From positions 14,748,743-14,812,742 of the forward strand of contig OY821772.1 of assembly GCA_963682175.1 (NCBI GenBank): 64,000 nt of DNA, read 5' to 3'. The notes below the pieces were generated by a model. That model was not told the origin of the DNA. It saw nothing but the letters and a program-made list of their open reading frames with translations, and ran no database searches. Origin of the DNA: Triglochin maritima (lineage: Eukaryota; Streptophyta; Magnoliopsida; Alismatales; Juncaginaceae). Below are positions 23,597 to 36,536 of the stretch, one piece after another. Each line of letters opens with the position of its first letter. The first letter of the stretch is position 1. The translations under genes and the position numbers were made by a program.

Positions 23597-26500
23597 ATGG
23601 CTGCTTCCAAAAGTATTGTCGCTTATCTGACTCGAGGAGATAAACTCAATGAAAGAAATTACAATCTGTGGCATCGTAAAATTGAGTATCTCTTAGAGGA
23701 TCAGGACATGTTAGAAAACATAAACCAATCTATGTTTCCCCCCGAGGAGGGGAATACTGCGCAACATCGTAGAAACTTGGATGTTTATAATGCATGGAAA
23801 AAGAAAGACCGAATTGCTTGAATCACAATTCTGAGTTCAATGAGGGACGATCTGTTACTGCGGTTCGAAAAGTTTCGCACTGCAAAGGCCTTGTGGGAAG
23901 CTATGAAGTTTCAGTACGGAGTGACCTCCATCACAAGGGCCCGCCAGCTTGGGCTCATGTTTGATGGGTATAAAATGCGCCAAGGTCACACGATGAGGCA
24001 GCATATTACCGCAATGTCAAACATGATTAGCGAGCTGAGCGCTGCCGGTCGTGCTAAGACCGATGAGGAGCAAGTGTCTGCTCTCATCAGATCGTTGCCT
24101 TCGAAGAATTGGGAGCATATGAAGGTCCATCTGACTCATGCTGATGACATCAGGACATTTGACCAGGCCGCAAAACACCTAGAGCTGGAGGAGGACCGCA
24201 TGCTTGCGGAAGCCCCTCTAACTGAAGTATTTGCTGCTGAGGCTGGCGCTCCTCGGAGGAGTGCAGGTTTTAAGCGCAAAAGAGATAAAGCTCAGGGTTT
24301 TAAAGGCAAGAAGGGTGCAAATGCAAACGAAACAGAAAACAAAGCTGGAAAGAAATGACCTCGAGGATCCAGAGGTGGGAAAGATAAGTCTAATGTTACT
24401 TGTTTTAACTGCCGAAAGACTGGACATTTTGCTCGTGAGTGCACTGAGCAAAAGGTAATTACTGTGTGTAATCCCTCGAATTGTAACATGACTAGTTCTG
24501 TGATGCTCATTGATCATTCTCCTGTGTGGATTGTGGATTCAGGTGCCACGGACCACGTAACAAAGGATCATTCTGCCTTCGTGGAATATCGTCGTGTTCC
24601 AAGTAGGAGGCGAATAAACATGGCAAACAACACTAGCATTGAAGTTCTTGGAGTTGGCACATGCAAAGTGGCTTTGCGAAGTGGCCGTGTCCTATTACTT
24701 CACGACGTGTTGTATGCACCAGCTATACGGCGAAATATTATTTCTGTTGTTGTTTTGATGAGACATGGTTTTAAAGTTGTTTTTGAGAACAATGATATGG
24801 GTTTATACCTTGCTAACATTTATTATGGACGTGTCTTTCTTTCAGACGGTTTTATTTTGTTGGACGCAATTTATGATTTCAATCGTAATACTAGTGCCTT
24901 TATGAGCCAAAGTTCCATGAATAATGATTAAGTTATGTGGCATGCTAGACTAGGTCACATTGGTGTTGACCGGATGAACAAGTTGGCAAAGGAGGGGGTA
25001 TTAGGAGAATGCTCCAAATTTGAATTGCCGACCTGTGAATCTTGTCTAGCTGGAAAGGCAACTAGAAAACCGTTCGGAAAAGCCATTAGGGATACTTCTC
25101 CTTTAGAACTAAATCACTCAGATATTTGTGGACCTTTGAATGTGCGTACTAAACATGGACAGAGTTACTTCATCACATTCATTGATGACTTCACTAGATA
25201 TGGTCATATTTATCTTATTTCTCACAAGTCAGAAGCTCTAGAATGTTTTAAGAAATTCATGAGCTTAGTTGAGAAACAGTTGGATAATAAGATAAAAACT
25301 TTTAGAATGGATAGAGGTGGTGAGTATCTATCCATGATGTTCAAGGAGTTATGTGATGAAAAGGGGATATCTAGACAACTCACTATGCCTTATACTCCTC
25401 AGCAAAATGGTGTTGCCGAGAGAAGGAATAGAACGTTGCTAGACATGGTTAGATCCATGATGGAGCATGCGAGCTTACCAATTTCGTTTTGGGGAGATGC
25501 TCTAATGACTGCTGCCTACATCCTCAATAGAGTTCCAACAAAATCGGTTCCCTCAACTCCATATGAGTTATAGACAAGACAGAAGCCTGATTTTAGTCTG
25601 CTGCGTCCTTGGGGATGCGCGGCATACATTCATTCTACTAGTCACCGATATGGAAAACTAGGACCTAGAGGGAAAAAGTGTATCTTTGTAAAATACAGTG
25701 GTTTCTCCAAAGGTTATGTTTTTATCGGGGTAGACGAGAATGAAAGAAGGACGGAACTGGAATCTAGGGATGCCACATTCTTGGAAAATGTTTTTCCAAC
25801 CCTTGCTGGAGCTATCAAAGTGTCAGTGGACTTCTTTGAATGACAAGATGAGGACATTGCCACTCCACGGGATCAGGATCTGGAAGTTGAACATGAGGTT
25901 ACACCAGTCAATCCTAGTGGGATCAGCAATGCGTAGGATCTGATAGCTCTCACGGAGGATGAGCCATCAGATACCCATCTGCGTCGAAGCAAACGCGGGC
26001 TCATTCCTCGTAGGCGATTTTGCTTAGAGGAAGAGGCCCTCATGATAGCTCAAGAAGAAATTGATTATGAATCATCCGGGATGACATTAATCGATGAGCA
26101 AGAACCGGAGACCTTGAAAGAGGCTTTGGAAGGTCCAAATGCGAAAGAGTGGTTAGAAGCTATAAAGGAAGAGTTGGAGTCGATGAAAGTTAATCGTCTC
26201 TGGGAATTGGTCGACTTACCGCCAAACCGAAAGGCCATTGGGGCCAAGTGGATCCTCAAGATTAAGAGGAAGGCAGATGGATCTGTTGATAGATTCAAGG
26301 CTAGACTGGTAGCTAAAGGATACACCCAAAGAGAAGGCATGGATTTTGAGGAAACATTTTCACCCGTGGTTAGGTTTGCCTCCATCCGCCTTCTACCTGC
26401 TATTGTAGCTCAGATGGACTTAGAGCTTTACTAAATGGATATAAAGACTGCTTTTCTCAATGGAGAACTTGAGGAGGAGATCTATATGGATCAACCTCAA

Positions 26501-27255
26501 TGTTTTGAAGTCAAAGGACAAGAGCGCAAAGTGTGCAAGCTCAATAAGTCCTTATATGGCTTAAAACAAGCGTCTAGACAGTGGAACATTCGCTTCCATC
26601 AAGCTATATCAGAGAATGCATTCTCTATGCTTGAGGAAGATCACTATGTGTACGTTAAGAGATCCAATGGTAAATTTGTCATTCTGACCTTGTATGTTGA
26701 TGACATACTCATGGCTGGCAATAGCAAAGAGTTGCTGAAATCCACTAAAGAGTGGTTGTCCTCCACGTTTGATATGAAGGACATGGGTGAAGCTAGCTAC
26801 GTCCTTGGTGTCAAGATAGTTAGAAATAGGTCCAAGAGACTTCTGGGATTGTCTCAAGAGACTTATATTAACAACAACTTGAAGAAATACCATATGAACA
26901 AATGCAAACCAATCGACACTCCTGTTGAGAAGGGTTTGCACTTGAGCCTTGATAAGCATCCTGAGACTCCTGAAGAGAAGGGCAAAATGGACAAAGTTCC
27001 ATACTCCAATGCTGTGGGAAGCCTCATATACTCTATGATGTGTACTAGGCCAGACATTTGTTATGTTGTGGGCATGGTGAGTCGATACCAGTCCAACCTA
27101 AGCATGGAGCACTTTGTGAGGACATTATAGCGAGAAAGGAAGTTGTGTTAAGACATGTATCTACTAGTCTTATGGTAGCTGACCCTCTTACCAAAGCCAT
27201 AGCTAAGGACTCGTTTGTGTCTCATGTGAAGTCCTTAGGCTTACGCAGACTTTGA
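23597..27255 (+). pseudogene. gag-pol: Copia copy 1 gag-pol, nonsense-mutated, RNase H missing
   Basis: One reading phase carries the polyprotein. Gag starts at the ATG 23597 (RNYNLWHRKIEYLL, UBN2 type). The zinc knuckle CFNCRKTGHFAREC is at 24401-24442 and the protease DSGATDH at 24536. The integrase has MWHARLGH...CESC, then D (HSDICGPL), D (RMDRGGEY) and E (NGVAERRN). RT runs from about 26200 ([14 protein letters not shown]) and has YVDD at 26693-26704. Stops interrupt it at 23819, 24356, 24929, 25571, 25841, 25934 and 26432; most look like C-to-T or G-to-A changes relative to copy 2. After SNLSMEH the sequence jumps to the post-RNase H tail (IIARKEVVLRH, MVADPLTKAI), so the RNase H core is absent. 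A 1-bp loss near 27117 puts that tail in another frame. Confidence 0.92.
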
Positions 27256-28507
27256 TGTATTGGCATGTCTAACTTCCTTTTATGAGTGATTGTTTTTTCG
27301 ACTATATTTGTTTGATTGATGTAGTTGTTCTAGCATAAAATATTATTCTGTCAATAGGCTGAAGAATGCTCACTCACACGAGCATTCGCCTATGGCGTTT
27401 TTGATAGCGAGCAGAGATGAGACTGATCATGAGGAGATCTTGTATGATAGATCCAGAGTAGTTCATGATAGGACAGTCGCCTTGATTAGGAATCAAGATG
27501 AGATCCTCTATGTTGGTGAGGATTGACATGAATGTTCCAACGATTCATGAGACCTATAGAAGCCAAGTGCGAACATCACATGTGGCGCCAGGTGACACCT
27601 CTATAGTGTTAAGGCGACAATGATGAAGCTCGGGTCAGGCGCAGAGGGGGTGCGACTGGACTAAGACTTGTATGGTGTTGAGAGACAGACATACTGTTGT
27701 GTACAGTATGATCCACCATAACTTGTTTGTCATACAACATGTGCTGAGCGACCATTTGGAAGTGAAAGGATGGATCCCTGCTCCTTCATTGTGTGAGTAC
27801 AAAACTTGATTGTCATTTAATTGCCCTCAGTGACCTTCGACGACACCATGAAGCAAAGAGTTGATGTGGCTACTTTGGGATGTTATCTATGACCATGAGA
27901 GATTCGGTCTAAAGAGGCATCTTCGGGAAAGGAGTCAACTCTGAGTGTAATGGTGGTCCGGGGCGAAGGGAAAGGTTTGACTCGACTGCACTAAAAGTAT
28001 TTGCTGGGCCCAACTGTATTGGATACAGTAGCAAGTACCTTGAGGACAAGAAGGTATTCTCTCCGAGGGATCGAGATACCGTTCATGTCAAGTGAGTTTC
28101 TGAGTAAACCTGGGGAACAATGATGTGCATTTGACTGCTTAATTGTTATTTTTGTGAGGATGTTGTCATTCTGGCCTTCTAGTAAGGTTTCTAGTTTGAG
28201 ACTCCTAATTGCTGGTGCATCACCGGTCGCACGACCCATTTGTCCGTTTGATCGGAAGAGTACATGTGTCGGGGACACATATGGTCTTGTATCAGGGATA
28301 CATGATCAGAGACTTGCGTATTGTGGATGCATTCTTGGAAGAGAGAAATAGTTGTATATATAAGGGATGTATACATATGTGTCGGGGACACATGAAGAGG
28401 TGACATATTGCCATCTTATGATTGTATGTATCGGGGATATATACGTATGTGTCAGGGACACAAAAGAAGATGACGTGTTGTTGACGTGCTGTTGTGCAAG
28501 TGGGAGA
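27256..28507 (+). mobile_element. Copia copy 1, 3' non-coding region
   Basis: About 1.25 kb without a supported coding frame, nearly identical in copy 2. It includes the hairpin cluster 28264-28462 and ends in the polypurine tract agtgggaga immediately before the LTR. Confidence 0.8.
28264..28462 (+). promoter_or_regulatory. Cluster of short hairpins with RGG loops, copia copy 1
   Basis: Stems enclosing a three-base A/GGG-type loop: ATGTGTC-GGG-GACACAT (28264-28280), TGTATC-AGG-GATACA (28088 offset to 28288-28302), a diverged one near 28353-28374, ATGTGTC-GGG-GACACAT again (28377-28393), GTATGTATC-GGG-GATATATAC (28424-28444) and TGTGTC-AGG-GACACA (28448-28462). They lie 45-240 nt upstream of the 3' LTR. 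The shared consensus is TGTRTC-RGG-GAYACA. The role is unknown. Confidence 0.7.
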
Positions 28508-28895
28508 TATTGGATTAATCTAAGGATTAAGATGATGTTTGCCCAAAGCACTGACACGTGGCGCACTCTCGTTGGCTGCGCATTAGGGTTTAGGGTGGGG
28601 CCATCTATATAAGGAGGGGAGCCTCCCATTGGATGGATAATTCTTGTGTGCAAACCCTAGCCCCACCAAACCCTAGCCGCCACCTCTCCCTCTCTCTCTC
28701 ATTCGTCCCTCCACATCCACCAAGTCAATCCGTGGACTCTTGGGTTGTGGACTCGTGCTTCTTCTCCAAGAGAGTAGAAGACCGACCGGTGCTCCAGAGG
28801 ATTCCGTGAGGTGATCGCCGATCCATTCCGCTACCACAGGTTCTCTCCACCAAAGATAATTCCGAACCTGTAGATTCAATGGTAGATTGCTTACA
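28508..28895 (+). repeat. Copia copy 1, 3' LTR
   Basis: 388 bp, TATTGG...TTACA, TATA box ctatataagg near 28605-28614. Followed directly by AAGAA. Confidence 0.93.
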
Positions 28896-28900
28896 AAGAA

Positions 28901-29113
28901 AACATGAGAGTTTTCTAGAAAAGATGAGAAGATAGGATGAATCGGTAAGTTAGCCGGAGAGAGCAAAGTCGGTTTAGTGCTTTGGAGTTGGTGACGTGTC
29001 AACACAAGATTGGTGAAGCTAAGAGTACTGGAGGTGCAGACACACTATAAGTACCCATGTTGGATCATTTGTAGGTAAGCTTTTAATCCGGTTGGGTGCG
29101 GGGTGCATATGAC
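28901..29113. other. Spacer between the two copia elements
   Basis: 213 bp, the continuation of 20796-21235. No coding region. TATAC at 29114-29118 is the left target duplication of copy 2. Confidence 0.6.
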
Positions 29114-29118
29114 TATAC

Positions 29119-29502
29119 TATTGGATTAATCTAAGGATTAAGATGATGTTTGCCCAAAGCACTGACACGTGGCGCACTCTCATTGGTTGCGCATTAGGGT
29201 TTAGGGTGGGGCCATCTACATAAGGAGGGGAGCCTCCCATTGGATGGACTAATTCTTGTGTGCAAACCCTAGCCCCACCAAACCCTAGCCGCCACCTCTC
29301 CCTCTCTCTCCCATTCGTCCCTCCACATCCACCAAGCTAATCCGTAGACTCTTGGGTTGTGGACACGTGCTTCTTCTCCAAGAGAGTAGGAGACCGACCG
29401 GTGAGAAAGATTCCGTAAGGTGACCTCCGATCTTCCTTCCGCTGCCACAGGTTCTCTCCAAGAAAGGTACTCCTGAACCTGTAGAATCGTTATTTGCTTA
29501 CA
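29119..29502 (+). repeat. Copia copy 2, 5' LTR
   Basis: 384 bp, TATTGG...TTACA. The TATA box is altered to ctacataagg (29216-29225), whereas the other three LTRs read ctatataagg. Confidence 0.93.
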
Positions 29503-31604
29503 TTGGTACCAGACCCATCTCGGTTACCTTCGAATCCTCACCATGCTTGACGAATTTTTGTTTTATGATAATCTGATTTGAGATAAAAACAAAATATTCG
29601 GTGGTTATGTTTTTGGAGAAAGAAAGAAAACAGAAAATCAGCATTGCTTATTTACATGATGCGCATGTTATATATGTTGATTGTTCATGATTTTTTTTCT
29701 TTCAAATTCGTTTTCATATTCTGGAAATGAAAACTCAGAGGTTTTTGATCTTTAAATGAAATAATATGATCATTCATTTAGAGATATAAGTGGTGCATGT
29801 TTGCTGATTTCTTTCTAACATGCAATTAGGGTTTAGACTAGTTTCTACATGTTGCGCATGTTATGGTTCATTAGAGCATGCATCTAGGGTTAGATTTTGC
29901 TCCTCCATTCTTGCGCATATGTGCATGGTTTAATATGGATTTTTCCTGATTTTATTTCGAGCCAATATGATATGTTGCTCTCCTATCATTGCACATACAC
30001 AGATGTGACCAGAATTCTGTTTTTTCTGTGTTGTTACCTCTATTCTTTGTGCATGTATTAGATAAAATAAGAAGTTATTTTCCATGTTGATTCTTCTAAA
30101 TCATGAACATGTATACATGAAATAAGATGTCTATTTTTCCTGATTTTTACGAATTAGGGTTAGATATTATTTATTCTAATCTTTGAGCATGTATACAAGA
30201 ATATTGAGTTACCATATTGTATATTTCGTTTTTTTTTGGAATGAGAGCATTCATTTCATTTGAAATATTTCCTTTATGATTGAATGCACATATATGTTAA
30301 TCTCATTAATGATATTTCGGATTTCTTTTGGAATAATTGCATGCATTTCATTTGAAATATTTCCTTTATGATTGAATGCACATATATGTTAATCTCATTA
30401 AGGATTTTCGGATTTCTTTTGAAATGATTGCATGCATTTCATTTGAAATATTTCCTTTTCATCAAATGTGCATATATGTGATGCCATCCACCAAAGAATT
30501 TCGAATTTTTCTTTCCATTACAAGTAGCATAATTATTGTTGATTGCATGCTTATATTGATTATGGAAAGATTGGCTAATTCTGAAATTTTTGGAAAGATA
30601 TTATGGGCTGGAATTTTATTGCCTTAAAAATATGTTTGGATGCTTTCCTTTGATGCAAAAAATATGTGTTGTTCTCCACCATATAATTTCGAATTTTTTC
30701 TTTCCATTAGAAGTAGCATAATTATTATTGATTGCATGATTATATTGATTATGTAAAGAATAAAAAAATTCTGTTTTGAGAATGATTATTGTGGAGATTG
30801 GTTGTCATTACCTAACACGTTTTTTTGCCTATTTTCGTGCCCCATTCATGCATTGTTTCCTTATGCATTACTTCCTTATTGTTTGAATGAGGTGCACACT
30901 TTATGGTATTTTTCATACATCAGATTGTGCTAACGTATGGAACGATTGTGGCTATGTGGAATGAATGATTCCTGATTTTATTTACTGCCTTATTGAGAGA
31001 TGAGCGTAATTTCATTCATTTATTTCCATTTGCAATAGTTATCGCAATGGACTGTAATATTTATGGACTGTAATAATTATGGACTGTGGACTATTTATTG
31101 CCCAAAGGAGACGAGGGGCTCCTTTATTTTTATTATTGTGATATTATTGCTATAAGACTCATGCAGGTTCCCGTCAACGAGGCTAAATCCCTAATGGGGA
31201 TCATTAGCTCGATATTGAAGTAATGTAGTAATCATATCTGTGTGATGTTGATTGTTTTTTTGAAAACCGTTTTTTTGGGAACTCGCATGCCTAGTGGGAG
31301 TTGCAAGGTTGAAGTGTTTTGTGTAAACCACCTTGCAACTGGCGGCAAATATTTTTTATTTGCTGATTTACCATGATTTGAAACGTTTTTTTTTTGGTCA
31401 TTAAATCATGATGGAGCTCAATATCTAGATTAGTAAAATGACTTTATTAACTATTGCATGAGGATTTGATCGAATGCTATATGTTTTCTTTTGGTCGGAA
31501 TGCTATAGCTATTAAGTCAGTTTATTTTTTATGACTATTGTAGCTCATAATATTTTATGCTAGAACTAATGTATCGCTATGTATTTTGATTGTCCTAGAT
31601 TCCT
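29503..31604 (+). mobile_element. Copia copy 2, long leader
   Basis: 2.1 kb of AT-rich leader. The first 700 bp differ from copy 1 more than the rest. Three tandem copies of a unit of about 90 bp with catttcatttgaaatattt lie at 30240-30480, one more than in copy 1. Confidence 0.75.
29504..29517 (+). other. Primer-binding site, tRNA-iMet type
   Basis: tggtaccagaccca after the LTR, with one change from copy 1 (tggtaccagagcca). Confidence 0.78.
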
Positions 31605-34600
31605 TTGGTTGCTTCCAAAAGCATTGTCGCTGATCTGACTCGAGGAGATAAACTCAATGAAAGAAATTACGATCTGTGGCATCGTAAAATTGAGTATCTC
31701 TTAGAGGATCAGGACATGTTAGAAAACATAAACCAATCTATGTCCCCGCCCCCCCCCCCCCCCCCGAGGAGGGGAATACTACGCAACATCGCAGAAACTT
31801 GGATGTTTATAATGCATGGAAAAAGAAAGACCGAATTGCTCGAATCACAATTCTAAGTTCAATGAGGGACGATCTGTTACTGCGGTTCGAAAAGTTTCGA
31901 ACTGCAAAGGCCTTGTGGGAAGCTGTGAAGTTTCAGTACGGAATAACCTCCGTCACAAGGGCCCGTCAGCTTGGGCTTATGTTTGATGGGTATAAAATGT
32001 GCCAAGGTCACACAATGAGGCAGCATATTACCACAATGTCAAACATGATTAGCGAGCTGAGTGCTGCCGGTCGTGCTAAGACCGATGAGGAGCAAGTGTC
32101 TGCTCTCATCAGATCATTGCCTTCGAAGAGTTGGGAGCATATGAAGGTCCATCTGACCCATGCTGATGACATCAGGACATTTGACCAGGCCGCAAAACAC
32201 CTAGAGCTGGAGGAGGACCGCATGCTTGCGGAAGCCCCTCTAACTGAAGTGTTTGCTGCTGAAGCAAGCGCTCCTCGGAGGAGTGCAGGTTTTAAGCGCA
32301 AAAGAGATAGAGCTCAGGGTTTTAAAGGCAAGAAGGGTGCAAAAACAAGAAAAACAGAAAACAAAGCTGGAAAGAAACGACCTCGAGGATCTAGAGGTGG
32401 GAAAGATAAGTCTAATGTGACTTGTTTTAACTGCCGAAAGACTGGACATTTTGCTCGTGAGTGCACTGAGCAAAAGGTAATTACTGTGTGTAATCCCTCG
32501 AATTGTAACGTGACTAGTTCTGTGATGCTCACTGATCATTCTCCTGTGTGGATTATGGATTCAGGTGCCATGGACCACGTAACAAAGGATCGTTCTGCCT
32601 TCGTGGAATATCGCCGTGTTCCAAGTGGGAGGCGAATAAACATGGAAAACAACACTAGCATTGAAGTTCTTGGAGTTGGCACATGCAAAGTGGCTTTGCG
32701 AAGTGGCCGGATCCTATTACTTCACGACGTGTTGTATGCACCAGCTATACGGCGAAATATTATTTTTGTTGTTGTCTTGATGAGACATGTTTTAAAGTTA
32801 TTTTTGAGAACAATGATATGGGTTTATACCTTTCTAACATTTATTATGGACGTGCTTTTCTTTCTGACGGTTTTATTGTGTTGGACGCAATTTATGATTT
32901 CAATCATAACGCTAGTGCCTTTATGAGCCAAAGTTCCATGAATAATGATTCAGTTATGTGGCATGCTAGACTAGGTCACATTGGTGTTGACCGGATGAAC
33001 AGGTTGGCAAAGGAGGGGGTATTAGGAGAATGCTCCAAATTTGAATTGCCGACCTGTGAATCTTGTCTAGCTGGAAAGGCAACTAGAAAACCGTTCGGAA
33101 AAGCCATTAGGGCTACTTCTCCTTTAGAACTAATTCACTCAGATATTTGTTGACCTTTGAATGTGCGTACTAGACATGGACAAAGTTACTTCATCACATT
33201 CATTGATGACTTCACTAGATATGGTCATATTTATCTTATTTCTCACAAGTCAGAAGCTCTACAATGTTTTAAGAAATTCATGAGCTTAGTTGAGAATCAG
33301 TTGGATAATAAGATAAAAAAACTCTTAGAACGGATAGAGGTGGTGAGTATCTCTCCATAATGTTCAAGGAGTTATGTGATGAAAAGGGGGATATCTAGAC
33401 AACTCACTATGCCTTATACTCCTCAGCAAAATGGTGTTGCCGAGAGGAGGAATAGAACGTTGCTAGACATGGTTAGATCCATGATGCCGCATGCGAGCTT
33501 ACCAATTTCGTTTTGGGGAGATGCTCTAATGACTGCTGCCTATATCCTCAATAGAGTTCCAACAAAATCAGTTCCCTCAACTCCATATGAGTTATGGACA
33601 GGACGGAAGCCTGATTTTAGTCTGCTGCGTCCTTGGGGATGTGCGGCATACATTCATTCTACTAGTCACCGATATGGAAAACTAGGACCTAGAGGGAAAA
33701 AGTGTATCTTTGTAAAATACAGTGATTTCTCCAAAGGTTATGTTTTTATCGGGGTAGACGAGAATGAAAGAAGGACGGAACTAGAGTCTAGGGATGCCAC
33801 ATTCTTGGAAAATGATTTTCCAACCCTTGCTGGAGCTATCAAAGAGTCAGTGGACTTCTTTGAACAACAAGATGAGGACATTGCCACTCCACGGGATCAT
33901 GATCTGGAAGTTGAACATGAGGTTCCACCAGTCGATCCTAGTGGGAGCAGCAATGCTGAGGATCCGATAGCTCTCACGGAGGATGAGCCATCAGATATCC
34001 ATCTGCGTCGAAGCAAACGCGGGCTCATTCCTCGTAGGCAGTTTCGCTTAGAGGAAGAGGCCCTCATGATAGCTCAAGAAGAAATTGATTATGAATCATC
34101 CGGGATGACAGTAATCGATGAGCAAGAACCAGAGACCTTGAAAGAGGCTTTGGAAGGTCCAAATGCTAAAGAGTGGTTAGAAGCTATAAAGAAAGAGTTG
34201 GAGTCGATGAATGTTAATCGAGTCTGGGACTTGGTCGACTTACCGCCGAACCGAAAGGCCATTGGGGCCAAGTGGATCCTCAAAATTAAGAGGAAGGCGG
34301 ATGGATCTATTGATAGATTCAAGGCTAGACTGGTAGCTAAAGGCTACACCCAAAGAGAAGGCGTGGATTTTGAGGAAACCTTTTCACCCGTGGTTAGGTT
34401 TGCCTCCATCCGCCTTCTACTAGCTATTGTAGCTCAGATGGACTTAGAGCTTTACCAAATGGATGTAAAGACTGCTTTTCTCAATGGAGAACTTGAGGAG
34501 GAGATCTATATGGATCAACCTCAAGGTTTTGAAGTCAAAGGACAAGAGCGCAAAGTGTGCAAGCTCAACAAGTCCTTGTATGGCTTAAAACAAACGTCTA

Positions 34601-35280
34601 GACAGTGGAACATTCGCTTCCATCAAGCTATATCAGAGAATTTGTTCTCTATGCTTGAGGAAGATCATTGTGTGTACGTTAAGAGATCCAATGGTAAATT
34701 TGTCATTCTGACCTTGTATGTTGATGACATACTCATGGCTGGCAATAGCAAAGAGTTGCTGAAATCCACTAAAGAGTGGTTGTCCTCCACATTTGATATG
34801 AAGGACATGGGTGAAGCTAGCTACGTCCTTGGTGTCAAGATTGTTAGAGATAGGTCCAAGAGACTTCTGGGATTGTCTCAAGAGACTTATATTAACAACG
34901 TCTTAAAGAAATACCATATGGACAAATGCAAACCAATCGACACTCCTATTGAGAAGGGATTGCACTTAAGCCTTGATAAGCATCCTGAGACTCCTGAAGA
35001 GAAGGCCAAAATGGACAAGGTTCCATACTCCAATGCTGTGGGAAGCCTCATGTACTCTATAATGTGTACTAGGCCAGACATTTGTTATGTTGTGGGCGTG
35101 GTGAGTCGATACTAGTCCAACCCAAGCATGGAGCATTTTGTGAAGGACATCATAGCGAGAAAGGAAGTTGTGTTAAGACATGTGTCTACTAGTCTTATGG
35201 TAGCTGACCCTCTTACCAAAGCCATAACTAAGGACTCATTTGTGTCTCATGTGAAGTCCTTAGGCTTACGCAGACTTTGA
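31605..35280 (+). pseudogene. gag-pol: Copia copy 2 gag-pol, frameshifted, RNase H missing
   Basis: The gag start corresponding to copy 1's ATG is TTG here. A 17-base C-run (31749-31765) replaces a short C-tract and shifts the frame. Gag continues from 31799 with the zinc knuckle CFNCRKTGHFAREC. The protease reads MDSGAMDH. A 1-bp loss near 32790 shifts the frame again, a stop lies at 33154-33156, and two small insertions (near 33317 and 33389) surround the second integrase Asp. From 33376 to 35112 the frame is open through the integrase Glu (NGVAERRN) and the RT with YVDD, and ends at a stop (Gln to TAG) at 35113-35115. Beyond it, still in frame, MEHFVKDIIARKEVV runs directly into the C-terminal tail ending LGLRRL. 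The RNase H core is therefore missing without loss of frame. Confidence 0.92.
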
Positions 35281-36536
35281 TGTATTGGCATGTCTGACTT
35301 CCTTTTATGAGTGATTGTGTTTTTCCTTTCGACTATATCTGTTTGGTTGATGTATTTGTTCTAGCATAAAATATTATTCTGTCAATAGGTTGAAGAATGC
35401 TTACTCACACGAGCATTCGCCCCTGGCGCTTTTGGTAGCGAGCAGAGATGAGACTGATCATGAGGAGATCTTGTATGATAGATCCAGAATAGTTCATGAT
35501 AGGACAGTCGCCTTGATTAGGAATCAAGATGAGATCCTCTATGTTGGTGAGGATTGACATGAATGTTCCCACGATTCATGTGACATATAGAAGCCAAGTG
35601 CGAGCATCGCATGTGGCGCCAGGTGACACCTGTATGATGTTAAGGCGACAATGATGAAGCTCGGGTCAGGCGCAGGGGGGGTGGACTGGACTAAGACTTG
35701 TATGGTGTTGAGAGACAGACATACGGTTGTGTACAGTATGATCCTCCATAGCATGTTTGTCATACAACATGTGCTGAGCGACCATTTGGAAGTGAAAGGA
35801 TGGATCCCTGCTCCTTCACTGTGTGAGTCCAAGACTTGATTGTCATTTAGTTGCCCTCAGTGACCTTCGACGACACCATGAAGCAAAGAGTTGATGTGGC
35901 TACTTTGGGATGTTATCTATGACCATGAGAGATTCGGTCTAAAGAGGCATCTTCGGGAAAGGAGTCAACTCTGAGTGTAATGGTGGTCTGGGGCGAAGGG
36001 AAAGGTTTGACTCGACTGCACTAAAAGTATTTGCTGGGCCCAACTGTATTGGATACAGTAGCAAGTACCTTGAGGACAAGAAGGTATTCTCTCCGAGGGA
36101 TCGAGATACCGTTCATGTCAAGTGAGTTTCTGAGTAAACCTGGGGAACAGTGATGTGCATTTGACTGCTTAATTGTTATTTTTGTGAGGATGTTGTCATT
36201 CTGGCCTTCTCGTAAGGTTTCTAGTTTGAGACTCCTAAATTGCAGGTGCATCACCAGTCGCACGACCCATTTGTCCGTATGATCGGAAGAGTACATGTGT
36301 CGGGGACATATGGTCTTGTATCAGGGATACATGATCAGAGACTTGCGTATTGTGGATGCATTCTTGGAAGAGAGAAATAGTTGTATATATCAGGGATGTA
36401 TACATATGTGTCGGGGACACATGAAGAGGTGACACATTGCCATCTTATGATTGTATGTATCAGGGATATATACGTATGTGTCAGGGACACAAAAGAAGAT
36501 GACGGGTTGTTGACGTGCTATTGTGCAAGTGGGAGA
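35281..36536 (+). mobile_element. Copia copy 2, 3' non-coding region
   Basis: Close match to 27256-28507. No supported coding frame. Ends in agtgggaga before the LTR. Confidence 0.8.
36294..36491 (+). promoter_or_regulatory. Cluster of short hairpins with RGG loops, copia copy 2
   Basis: Same array as in copy 1. The third hairpin is better here: TGTATATATC-AGG-GATGTATACA, a 10-bp stem with one G-U pair (near 36382-36404). The fifth has loop AGG instead of GGG. The first is damaged by a two-base loss in its right arm (gacatat). Confidence 0.7.

Larger units (their letters stand above)
21241..28895 (+). mobile_element. Copia element copy 1, complete, AAGAA target duplication
   Basis: LTRs of 387 and 388 bp (21241-21627 and 28508-28895) begin TATTGG and end TTACA. 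The 5-bp AAGAA flanks both ends (21236-21240 and 28896-28900). The element has an iMet-type primer site, a 2-kb leader, a gag-pol frame in one phase and a 1.25-kb 3' region. The frame is broken by at least seven nonsense codons and a 1-bp loss near the end. The same element is present as copy 2 at 29119-36920. Confidence 0.95.
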
